Assembly (NCBI GenBank): GCA_013399855.1
Contig: VXAY01002056.1
Span: 1,201,033-1,265,032, forward strand
Direction: 5' to 3'
Origin: Oxyruncus cristatus
Lineage: Eukaryota > Chordata > Aves > Passeriformes > Cotingidae
Length of the DNA stretch: 64,000 bases
Shown: positions 1 to 11,420 of the stretch, in pieces
How positions within the stretch are numbered: position 1 is the first letter of the stretch
Layout of the letters: the number at the start of each line of letters is the position of its first letter
The notes under the pieces: generated by a model
Databases searched by the model: none
What the model saw: the letters and a program-made list of their open reading frames with translations, nothing else
What the model was told of the DNA's origin: nothing
Translations under genes and position numbers: made by a program

Positions 1-447
1 GGAGGGCCAAGGAGAAAGCAAGTGCCCTCACCCTGCTGCTCCAGTGAGCAAGACTGGCAAAAATGAGGAGAAGGCTGAGGCACTCAACAGCTTTTTTTGC
101 CTCAGTCTTCACCGACAATCTCTCTTCCTGCACTTCTCAATTGGATGGACTGCAGGGCAGGGACAGGGGGAGCGATGTTCCTCCCACTGCAAGTGAAGAT
201 CAGGTTCACAACCGCCTGAGGAACCTGGACATACATAAGTCTGTGGGACCCCATGAGATGCATCCCAGAGTCCCAAGGGAACTGGCTCAGTGTAGTTGCC
301 AAGCCACTCTTCATGATATTTGAAAAGTCATGGTGGTGCACCTCTTTTTAGAAAGGGTAGAAAGGAGGACCCTGGGCACTGCTGACCTCTGTGCTTGGGA
401 AGATCAAGAATCTTCAAGGATCCTATAAGCTGTGCTAAGGCATAGAT
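1..447 (+). mobile_element. CR1 LINE fragment, ORF2 (linker and start of reverse transcriptase)
   Basis: This is a decayed piece of a CR1 non-LTR retrotransposon, cut by the window edge. The translation around 60-330 carries the familiar CR1 ORF2 landmarks: an AEALNSFFASVFT-like stretch, split here by a frameshift near 95-105, then LDIHKSVGPHEMHPRVPREL, where intact copies read DxHKSxGPDGxHPRVLREL at the start of the reverse transcriptase domain. Beyond a stop near 320 the similarity goes on in shifted frames (KG.KGGPWALLTSVLGKI, compare KKGxKxDPGNYRPVSLTSVPGKI) to about 447. Frameshifts and stops mean it cannot code for an active enzyme. It lacks the catalytic YADD region, which would lie further 3'. 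The family assignment rests on remembered CR1 protein features, not on a search. Confidence 0.85.
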
Positions 448-3400
448 CCTTTTTCTGTGCAGAAGGATTTAGAAGCCTAAGAACATAACTCATGCCTCAG
501 ACCCAATGCTCATTGGTACTTATTTTTCATTAGGACACTATCAGCTCAAAAAACCTTAATTATGCTGAATTATCAGGTTCAATATTTTCCTATATGTTCA
601 ATTTTCTGTTTCAGTAGCTCACAGATCTGTATTTTTTTTCAGTCCTTTTTCTGCAGGAGAGGGAATCCTGAAGTTCTAGGCAAGCTGGTTTTGCAGTTAT
701 TCCCTAAGGCATGGGGAGGTTTATCCAATACCTCATTGTTATCTTAGAGAATTATAGTTTTTTTAATGACTGTCTTGAGGCTGATAACAGGTAACAATTG
801 CCAAGTTACATGGAAGGAGATAGTTTAATCTACTGGGAAGACCATTTCAAATTCATCAGGTCACAATAATTTGCTGTTTATTGTTTCACAGAAAAACTAT
901 GAAAAATACCTTGTAAGTAAAAAATAGGTCTTCAAGGTCACTTTGTACTTGAACAAGGAGGATAAAAAAGGGCAAGTTATATTTTTGTAAGAGGTAATAC
1001 AGTACTGCTTGGTACTGGTGCGATTTTAGCAGATGTTTTTGGTATTAAAATTTAGAATGTATGGCTCCAGTAAACATATGGAAGTATTTAATTTGCTCTT
1101 TTCATACAGAATGAAGTCTCTAAGTCTCTAATGCATGCATTGCATCACTTTAGAATAATCCAACAACTTTTTGGAAATACAGCTATTTTAGTAAATAAAC
1201 AAATAACACAGGAATAATAGTCTTAATAGTGCCATGATAAGGGAAAGGAATATTCTTTTAACCTTTCAGAAGAATTTTCTTAAATTATATTTAAACCTCT
1301 CTTGCATTAAGTTTTCCCTACAAGAGAGTCGTTTTTGTGTTCAGCGTCCTCTGAAATGTCTGCTTTTTCCAGGCACCTTCAGCAATATTCTGTTGTGGTG
1401 ATCATAGCTGGGAAATAATGCTTTGCTAACACACTTACTGAGGCAAAGAGCAGAAGGTAAACTGAAGGGCTCGACCAAGCCAAACTGCCCAGATGGTAAA
1501 TATCATTTTTGTAAGTAAAAGATTAGAATCTTCCATTGATAGTATATAAAAAGTGACAAAGTTTCTTAAATGAAACATTTCTGTGAAATATTCATTCCAC
1601 TTCAGTTATAAATAGATTGCCCTGTGAGCTTCAGGGCATACAGAGGTCACTGTCTATGTAGAAGAGAGATGTAAGAGGTCTGTAACACAGGAAGAAATGA
1701 GATGTTAATAACACTGTTGAGACTCATGAATACACAAAAGGAGACACACATTAAGTTAAAAAAAAAAAGGAGATTAAAACATAATCTTTTTTAACAATAT
1801 AGGCGTCTGTTTGAAATACTAAATTTGCCTCTAATGTTAGAATAATGTGCATTTTTCTGTGGTCTTATAATTTACGGCTTTCATGTATAGTGCCTTTTTG
1901 GCTTGCAATTTCTTCATGAGCAAAGTTCAAAGGAAGGAAGGCAGAATACAATATTGCCTAGGGAAGGGCTGGTGTAGTGTAGCTAAACTCAAGGAGTGTT
2001 GATATTCAGTCATCACCCTCAGAATAGTGGAGGAGGTGAAAATGGGGCAAAAGTCACTGTCCTGTGCTACTGTCTTAACCACATCAGTAAAAATGGCTTT
2101 CCTGCTGTTTGTGAGCTTGCAGGGCTACTTCTTGCAATGAATGGTAGGCAGCTGATTCCCTTTCCCTTTCAACCACTCCTTAAGCACCTGAGGCAGATGA
2201 GAGTAAGTTTCTGCAAAGGCATGGCTCTGTTAATAACCTCACAGCTTTTAGCCCTTCAGGCTTAGAAATATTGTCTGCAAGATTACCTCATAATCTTAAA
2301 ATTTAAGTAGTGGTATATGAGGTTTTGTTCTTACGAGGATTCTCTCTGTACAGCCAGCTTACTTTCTCTGATTGTGCAGGTTCAGAATTTTCAAAGTTAT
2401 ATTCTGACTGTATGGTCTTACTGATGTTTTACTTTTGAACAGGAATTCTGGTGGCATTCTCTACATGGTTAATGAAAAGTCCTTATTACAGACCAATATC
2501 AAGAGTGCAGAAACCTGCTGTCAACATTTGTGTGGAGGTAACTGATACTGAGAATAAGACACGGATATTATTTTCTCCTGTGATGTTGTTCTTAGCATGA
2601 CTTGTTTGGCTGTGATTAGTGAACAGGCTTGGATTTGCACAAATTTTGAATGGCTTGGTTTGTGCTGGTAAAACATCAGGGAGTTAGCCTAGATGTATAA
2701 AATAAATGAAAATCCTTTTGAGGCTGTAGTTCTACTTAATGGTCCTGGTATTAATAGAGTACTATAGAAGGTAATGCAATTCAATTAATTAGACTAGGAA
2801 GCAAACTGGTCTTTCCTGGCTGGTTTCTTAAACATGCTTTCATCTCCTTGATGCTTCAGCTCAGGTAGTTTAAATCTATATAGAATTCAGAGGGATGCTT
2901 TCCATTTTGGTGAAAAAGGTGCTTTGTTGCAGTCACAAGAGGCAGTGGGAAATGGAAATGTAGCAGTGTAGTTAATCTGTCTCAGCAGATTTGTTCATGT
3001 AACGTATGAGGTTGTCAAATCCCCTGTCATCCTTTGGGCTAAAACACTTAATAGTTGAGTCTAGACCTATTAAGGTGATGGGGGAACTCTGGATTTCACA
3101 GTATGAATCCTGAGGGGAGGGAGGGCTGATATTTCCAGAGATGCCCGGAGGATATGTGAAACAAAGAAGGTGGATAAAGATATCAATATGTTGTTATCAA
3201 GTCAAAGCCTCTTAGTTTTTGTGTTCTTTGAAACTTCAGAGAGAAATCTCTGTTACAGAAGCTCTTGTTAACATCATCTCACTTGATAAAGGCAGGACAT
3301 CTCCATAATCTGCAGGCTAATGAGTCTGTGATAGATAAGTATGATAGCAACACTTTTCTTCCCTCTTGTTGGTTGCTGTGTAGTCAATGGATATTTACAC

Positions 3401-5700
3401 AGGTTTGTGAGACTGCATTGATCACCTCTAGCAACAAGGGAATTTTGCTGTGACAAAATTTGGAGGCAAACACGGCAAGTCAGTTGGTTTTACTAGTCAC
3501 GGTATGGCTCTGATGAAACAAAAATAATTTAAACTTCATCTGCACCCTTGTATTTTAATACAGCATTTTATTGTAGATGTTACTGACTCAATTTTCAGTA
3601 GCCAGTTAAAACTGAGAGAAAATATTTTTAGCTGTAGTGTGAGTCAAGAGTGAAAAATAGATGAGGACAAAAACTTGAAAGTGGGTGAGTTATCACATGT
3701 TCCTGAGATTTTCTCTGCTCTGTTAGCAGTAACAAATATTTTATCAAGTGATACAATACCTCTTCAGCAATTCCTGTCCAGAAGTTCTCACTTTAATTTC
3801 TTTGTTGAAATGTAGGCAGACTAAAGATTATATACAGTGGCAATATTAATACTACTCATGTGACACAGATAAAAATAGACTTCAGGTTATGTTGGTGTAT
3901 TTATGCAGAGAGTGGATTGGAAAAAGAGTTCATCTTCTCAATTTATTTATTGAATATTTATTGTAAACACAGAAAAGATATATGCTTTGACTGAAAATCA
4001 ATTACTAAATTGCTGAATATTCTTGACAAACCTTTAAGAAAACTCTGGCTTCTAAGTTGTTGCTGCGTTACTTTAAAAATAAACAATTTTTTAATAGAAG
4101 AGAGATTATCTTATTAAGGTTTTCATGTCTAGTAGGGCTTTGAAACACATTGAAAAATCAAATAAGTACTGTGTGATTACCCTCTGCTGTGGTATTCCTT
4201 CTGCCAGAAAAGTATGAGATAAACAAATGAAGTGTTGGAAAAGCATTGTTGAAAAAGGGATGCTGGAACTGTCTCTGTGATCTGGAATTCAAAGAATGTG
4301 ATATATTTCTCATTACTTATTTGAAGATCTTCTCTATGGCGGAGGATAGTGGCATCTTTCATAGCTCTGTATTTTTGTCTTTGCTTTTAATCTACCTTTT
4401 TTCTTCCAGAATCTTTTAATGTCCTTGTTTTCACGTAGCTTATGAGATAACCCTGGACTATGGTGCTAGTGAGGGTGAGATTCATGTGGCCAAAAAGTAG
4501 CTGTCCAGATTCCCTTTATAGTCAATAGGGCCGTTAGGGATATGGTTTGCTTCATTCAGGAGTGGAAATGTACAATATATTAGATTAACTGATCCTTTAA
4601 AAAGTGCAAATATTTTCAAGTTGAGCTGTTCTGATTAACTCAACTGCAGCTGCTGCAGAGGAGATGTCCAATGCTGAGTGAAACAAACCTCCCCCCACTG
4701 GTAAGTGATAACTGTTATCTTACTCCATGAAACTCTCTTAAAATGAAGTTCAGCCTAATGTGGATGGTCAGAACAAGCTTTCCAGGGTGCATTGAAGAGC
4801 AGGGATTTACTTCTGGCCTTTTGCTAGAATATGAATTTCACTTCCTCTATCTTTTGCCTGGTGGTTGCTAGACCTGGAAAAGGTTAATCCATATAGTTTA
4901 AGATTATGTTAACTTTAAGAACTTACTTTCAAACTTTGCAAAGAAATGAGAAATATGGTGCTATATTTATTTAGCAATGCATTCTTGTTATCCAAAATTA
5001 GGTGCTCTTCTATTTCATTTTGTATTCTTTCCTGCACAGATCCATAATTCTGATCTTCTCCATGAAAAATAAGATCTCTTATGAAAAGTGATTATTTGAT
5101 TTGTGCTTTTCCTCCACTGTGCTCCCATCCCCTTTAAAATGCTAAAGATTTTTAATGTCATAAATTACTTAACTGGTATTGTATAAAAAGAATACTAAAA
5201 ATACCAAGTTGCAGTGGGATTTGGAGTTTTTCAAGAAGTGATTATAGATAATCCAAAAGTATGGTTGAACAGTCTTCATTAGAATCACTCAGCAATCTGA
5301 ACTTAGGCAACAGACTGTGATTCTTAAATTGTTTTCATCAGTTTAGGACTGTTGTTTTTAGCTCTTTTCTTTTGGCATCCATCTGTCAGTAATATTCTCC
5401 TTCTGGCCAGCCACAGCAAAGCACCATTATCATTTCATTATATGCTGGGATAGAGGGGAAAATTGAGTTCTTGGTACTTATTTTTAAGATATCCTTCAAA
5501 TCCTTGCTGCTTCTGACAGCCCTTATGTCAGATGTCAAAGACATTTGTGCCTTGAGTACTTTAATGCAAGGATTATGAAAGTAAAGGGGTGGAATTGCAA
5601 GTTTTTACATGTATCGTAATAGTAATATAAATAGGCATTAATTGTTCAGGAGGAAAGATGAAGTTCTACCTATCAAAGAGGAGTTATTAAAAAATGAGGC
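448..5700. other. Noncoding AT-rich stretch, no gene seen
   Basis: No open frame here exceeds about 90 codons. None shows splice signals, a domain or a composition that sets it apart. The base composition is AT-rich with few CpGs. I recognise no repeat family, only short A or T runs such as the one near 1760. It reads as ordinary intergenic or intronic sequence. Confidence 0.6.
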
Positions 5701-6239
5701 AAGGAGATGAACTATTGAGGAGAAATGGACGTGATGGTTAATTATTTATGGATGTTTAGAACACACTGCTCTGATGAGCAGAACATAAGCAAGAAATGGA
5801 TGCAGAGACTTCCATTAGTGTCTTAGTATCTTACGGTTCTAACGATCGATCATAAGAACAGTAGCCAAAGGTGCTGGCAATGCTGTTGTGCACCTATCTG
5901 CTGGAAAGGAATCCAGATGGCCCAAAATCTGCTTAAAACGTTTTGCAGTCAGTTTTCAGGTTTTTAGAAGTGGGAAAAGAGTTGAAGGGAGGCTCACGGA
6001 CTGTGTTGAAGTGATTAAAGGTGAACAGGTAAAAATGCAAAAGTGAATGCGAGGCTTCATGACAAAGGCTCTGAAATATTCACATTTCTGAAACAGAACA
6101 AGATGGAGAGAGATAAAATCAAATTAAAAATACTGGAATTAATAAAGGTATACTTAATAGCCTTGGGTTACTGATATGGATACTGTGTCAGTGCAAAAGC
6201 AAAGACTTTCAAGAACTGGCAGTTCCCAAAAGACTTTCT

Positions 6240-6830
6240 AGTAAGGCCACAGACACTGGCTGTCCTTATGTGAAGGTCAGCTAAATCATGAACTCTTCAA
6301 GGACTTAAGCCAGAAGTAGGAATTGTATAGAAAGTGGAAAGTAGGTCAAATTGCTAAGAATGACTGTCAAAGAGTAGAAAAACTAAGTGAGAAAAATATG
6401 AGAGAGGTTAAGAAGAACCAATGACCCAGGAGCATAAAATACTAGAAGAAAACACTCTGCATGCCAATAGCCAAGGAATCAGTTATTTCTCTGCTTAGCA
6501 GGGAAGGAGAGAGAGCAGCAGGCACTGCCCAGGAGGCCAGAATCTACATTTTGCCTTAGTTTTCAGCAAAACATGTTTCAAACATATGATCAAAACTAAT
6601 ATGAAAGAAGCCATGATAGCTCCCAACCTCATCTGTAGAGCTTCTATCTAGCAAATATTTTAAAAATATTGAAGTCTGCAGACATTCTCTGTAGGGCATT
6701 TAGAGCACCAGTTAGAAAATCTTGGAGCCATTTGTAGTTGTGTATTGAAACTAGGAGAGAATGAATGAGGTGGCACAAGCCACTTGTAAAGTTCTAGAGA
6801 AACTGTAGCTGAAGAGTAGTTACTGATGGC
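6240..6830 (+). mobile_element. Old, strongly decayed CR1-type LINE ORF2 fragment
   Basis: The DNA still follows CR1 ORF2 at the nucleotide level, in step with the fragment at the window start. The segment near 6300-6370 (AAGCCAGAAGTAGGAATTGT and a following AAATTGCTAAGAATGA) matches the part before the reverse transcriptase. Positions 6525-6570 (GAGGCCAGAATCTACATTTT, then GCCTTAGTTTTCAGCAAAA) align with the EALNSFFASVF segment. Positions 6660-6760 (ATATTGAAGTCTGCAG, then GGGCATTTAGAGCACCAGTT and ATCTTGGAGCCATTTGTAG) correspond to the KSAGPD...RALAEEILEPLV stretch. Every frame is interrupted, so it is inactive. It is more diverged than the first copy and may begin as far upstream as 5700, but I could not match that part. 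Confidence 0.6.
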
Positions 6831-6860
6831 TTTGTTGTAAAGGGGTCAGTGGGCCCTCCA

Positions 6861-9800
6861 GGCACTCTGCACAGGGCTTGGGGCTACCAGTAGCTTTATT
6901 AAGTTGGCAGATGATGTTTATTCCACCTGCAGAAATTGTTTTTGGTTTTATTCCCTTCCTCCCCGCTCCATCCTTTCTGTGCTGGGCAAGATGATACATA
7001 GCAATTATCTTTGGAGAAACTCCTTGCAGTGCTCCCTGTCCTTAAAGTCTTTAAATCTGTAGTTACAGAGTAGCATCAGTCAGAAAGGAGCATGTTTAGA
7101 GTGTGTTTGGGATGCCTGGTGTTGGTAATCAACTGTCTCAAAGTTGTTCTTCCTAACACCTCCTGTCACAGCCTTTAGGCAACAAAAATAATTTCATTTT
7201 TAGATTGAATTGTGCTTTTGAGGAGAGAATGTAGGGGTAAGAAGAATAAGTGTGCAGGGAAAATTAGGAATTTTAGCCTAATCTTGGAAACAGAGAGAAT
7301 TGGAGCTGTTCAGATCTTTCGGCACCTTGGGACTCACCGATCTCTGACTGTTGTTTGTTTGATTTGTTACAAGGAGGCTTTTAGCAGCTGAATGCTGCCA
7401 ACTGACACCAGCAGGCAGGGCATACTTTTGTTTTTGTGAATACAAAAATTGTTGTATGTCTATGGGTGTTAATGTGTAAAAGCTTCTATTAGTTTCAAAA
7501 ACAAAACCCAGACTCAGTCCCAAAACTGTCGTATTTCATGTTTGCTCGGTTCTTTAGTATATTTTCATTACAAATTTCTCCCAAAGTATTCTGTTATCAA
7601 AATGAAATTGCATTTGATTATCATCAGGTTAAGTCCTGAGGGAGAAACACCAATTGAAAAGTACCCTGTTAAAGCCTGTAATAGCTCTATAACATAGATC
7701 CTGCTGATTTTACCTACAATAAGTAAAATTACTTCTTTTCTTATTCTATCTAGCAAATGTTTTATGTAAAAAATGTTGGCTTTATATTGCTTTTTTAATT
7801 TAATTTGTTTTTATCTCTTAACCTTTACGAGTTCCTGCACTAGGAAGCGTATCTTGCTCACAATTACTTGACTGGCAGAGTGGTAGATGGAAGTGCTTTT
7901 CCATTGGAGCCAGACCAACTTGTATATAACTATTGTCCATCTTTTCATGGTGGAGTAGCTGAAATATAGACAAATATTGAGTAAAAGATTTTTTTCTGCG
8001 AGAACGCTAGTGAAGAATTCAGAATTAAAATAGCATTCTTGGCAACTGTCTTTTCCAGAAAACTATTTTGAGAATGAGTTACTGAGTGATAATTAGATAT
8101 TGAAATGCACCCAGTTTCACATTTCAGTGCTCCTTTCCAATTAGAATGGCATTAGAGTGAAAGTGTAGCTATATAATTGTATGAAGAATAGATCCAATTT
8201 TCTCAATGTCACTGCAATATCACCTTTCAGTAGTAATGGTACTGAATGATTACGCATATCATTTAGTAATAGTATTTTATCCATTTCACAGAGGGATTCT
8301 TTTTATTTTATTTTTTTTTAAGTGGACATGCCAACAGATTGTAAATGAGCATATAGAGAAGAGGCCATGCTACCTACAAATGTGTCACTGTAAATGGTGC
8401 TGCATTCTGAACTGCTGGGAGTAACCTGACCCTGTGTTTGCAAACATGCAGCATCTGCAGGCACAGTACATCTTACTGGCTTTTTAATGGTCAAAAAAAG
8501 CAATTACAAAAACCTCTTAAGCCACAAGTTGAGGAAAAGATCTTTACAATTTCTGTTTGGTCTGCTGTTGTGTGTAACTACAAAATGAGCTCTGATGCGG
8601 GTTTAGGAATAAATAGCACCATTAGCCTTACTGGTTTGCAGGAGTTTTGTATGCATCTGTCCCTCTTGGTCTCTATCATTCCATCTTCCTGCAGAGCAAA
8701 GCAGGCTGCAAAATGGATAATCCCTGTGAGAAGGCAGTTCCATAGAACTCAAATCAATCATGCCAAATGCTACTAGAAATATTTCTTATAGGTCATGATT
8801 GGAAATTTATCCAGTCATTTCCATTTAAATGGCAGCTGCTAGAAGTAGAATGTATAGAAGTAAGTATATCATGTTTAGGCTTTAAGATACATCCCTTAGG
8901 ACTCTGGGAAAACACAGGCCCTTTAGTTTAACATCGTAAATCTTAGCACAGCAGTGCCTTGCAGTTTGAACTACGTTATCAAATTAATCAGAGGCACTGA
9001 GTGGGTTATATTTGATGCGGTGTGCTTGTTTGGGGGTAGTTCCAAGATCTGGACAGCCAGGGATCTTTCGCTTTAACAGCTGATGCAGAAGCATATTGAG
9101 ATTTAACCTTGTGCCTAAATTTTTTTAGGTAAGAGTTTTTTCACAGTTCTGTGGTATTTATTTCTCTCTCTGGTCTCATCTCCTTCTCATGCCTTCCTCT
9201 TAAATGCATAGATTTACTGAAGGCAGAGACAGTCTCTAATTACATGTGCTACTTCCTGGAACTGCCGTGACCCTTCTGAATATGTTCTATCTCAGTGTTA
9301 ATTCTTATTCTTATACTGGATCTCAAAGGCCACTGAAATAAGCCAGGTGTGAAGGTTGCCCTGGCTGTACCCCAAATTTCTAAAATAATCCTTTGGCTAG
9401 TCCTGCATATGCTTTATTCATTTGAAAGTTCCCTACAGTCATATCCTGTGTTATCAGTGCAAAACAAATGGACCATTTCTGGTGGTATTTTGATATCCTA
9501 AACCAAATTTTAAATTAAAAAAGGCCATGTTACAGTTTTAAGCAAGGACTTCATAAAGTGGCTATTGCCTGTGTCTAGTGGATTGTTTGAAAAGCCTTTG
9601 TGGGTCATCTGCTGGTCCTCTTCTAAAGATATCTGTAAATGATATGTCGTTATTTATTCTAGAAATGTAATAAACTAAGAAGGTTCTGAAGGATTTTTTC
9701 AGAAAATAATGGCCCTTTTTGAGAAGATGAAATAATTAAAGGAAGATAATTTTTAGCTCTAGGCTGTAATGATATATCACTGACAATAAAATTGGGGGGG

Positions 9801-10870
9801 AAAGAATGCTAAATATCTCTTTATGAATTACTTTTTTAAAATCCAAGGAATTAAAATAAAAATTTGCACTCCATTTTAACTGCAGCTGCTGTTGATTCTT
9901 TACACAACAACAGACTAAGAGCAAAAGATATACAGTCTGATCAACACAAATTTTCTACCTTTTTTGTTATTGACCAGTGATTTGCTTTTTCTATCCATAT
10001 ATCTGGTTTGCTTTTTTTTTTTTAATTGTGATCATTACAAAGAAAAATGTAATGTTTTAAGTTGGAAACAGCAGCAGGGTTCTGACATCATTAATGTTTT
10101 GTTTGCTTATCATATTGAGAAAAAACATTTTCAAAGCACAGTGTACTGGAAGACTGTTATAAATTACAAAAGAAAATATTTTGATGCATGGAAATCTTCC
10201 ACCTTGGTATCAGACAGAAACCTGGCATATGATTGTTCCAGATTCATATTAAATACCACAGAGTACATACTTCAATTTTTATTCTTGTAGTCACTGAAAA
10301 ATACTAGTGGTGCCATCTTAAAGATTCCTTTTATTTGTGGAAATAAATCTGTAGTTTTTTTCAGTCAGGACAAGCCTGGTACTTCCAGCAGCATTTGCCT
10401 CTTTGGAAATGCTGTGTCAGAAGCAAGGACTCCAAAGTGTGTCACTGTGTTGCTGCCAGAAGTAATTCTTGTACTTATCATTCTAGACATCCTTGAACTT
10501 AGCAACAAAAAGGACAGATGGCCAGTGAAGGAGACTGAGTGACTTGAACAAATTGAAACCTCTCAAGACTATCTGTGTTGATTTGGGTTTTATTTTTATG
10601 GTCGTATTTGCTGTCAATTTGTGATGGAAATGAGGAATGCAAACCAACCGGAATATAGTGATGTATCATGGGCCGCCAGAGTAATGGGGTTTACAGTACA
10701 TAAATTGTCCTTCGCATAGCAAGGGATTTTCCCAGATAAAGAATAGGTGTGGGTGTGTTATCAGGCTTTGCACGCTGCTTTTGTTGTTTGCCAGAGTTAA
10801 TATGGGCTTGGAAATTCTATTCATCAGTATTTCCCCCCAGTGGAGCCTGTCCAATGTGTTTCACCTTAAT
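6861..10870. other. Noncoding stretch, no gene seen
   Basis: Frames of up to 112 codons occur (for example 8438-8776 on the + strand), but they have no recognisable domain, no convincing splice context and ordinary composition. T-rich stretches near 8305-8320 and 10011-10024 are simple homopolymer runs. Nothing else is recognised. Confidence 0.55.
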
Positions 10871-10879
10871 GTATTCCAA

Positions 10880-11420
10880 ACATCTGCATTCAAATAATTT
10901 ATTCATAGGCTGAAATCTCTAATCCCAGTTTGAAGTGCAGAAATGTTTACTTGGTCACTTTTACTCTGTTAATCTGGGACGGTGACAGGCAGGTCACACA
11001 ACGTCCTCCTCTCACACACAACTTTCCAAACAACGGATTGTTAGTCATTTTATCAAAGAGCGGGAAGAGGCAGCAGTCTGTGTGGATGTATTGAGAGTCA
11101 GCTAATGGACACAAAGTACCTGCTCCGACACATTAATTCCCTTCCCTGTCAGGCTGCATCATTGTGGAGTGTGCATGATGGGAAGCAAGGTCCCACCGCA
11201 CTATGGCACCTGCTGCTTTTCCATCTGCCGAGCGCAATAGCTTCTTTGATTGCCCATTTTTCAGCCTAATGACTTTATTCCTTTTCTTTTTGTAAAGTTT
11301 TTACATTTTTACTGTTATTTCGGTAGTCATGGTTTGTAGGCGCTTGTTTTTCTTAAATTTCCTCTTCTCCAGTGGGCACTTGGAGTGTTGTTAAAGGAGT
11401 AGCTAACAAAATAATATTCC
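10880..11420. promoter_or_regulatory. Candidate conserved noncoding element (CpG retained, homeodomain-type cores)
   Basis: This block differs from its surroundings. It keeps a cluster of CpGs (near 10978, 11001, 11034, 11061, 11125, 11197, 11228 and 11231) where neighbouring kilobases have few. It also mixes ATTA/TAAT cores (AAATAATTTATTCA near 10893; GCCTAATGACTTTATTCC near 11264; ACATTAATTCCC near 11129) with a TCF-like CTTTGAT near 11244. Such a mix is usual for conserved developmental enhancers. There is no long open frame. The call is inferred from sequence character only; conservation was not tested. Confidence 0.3.
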
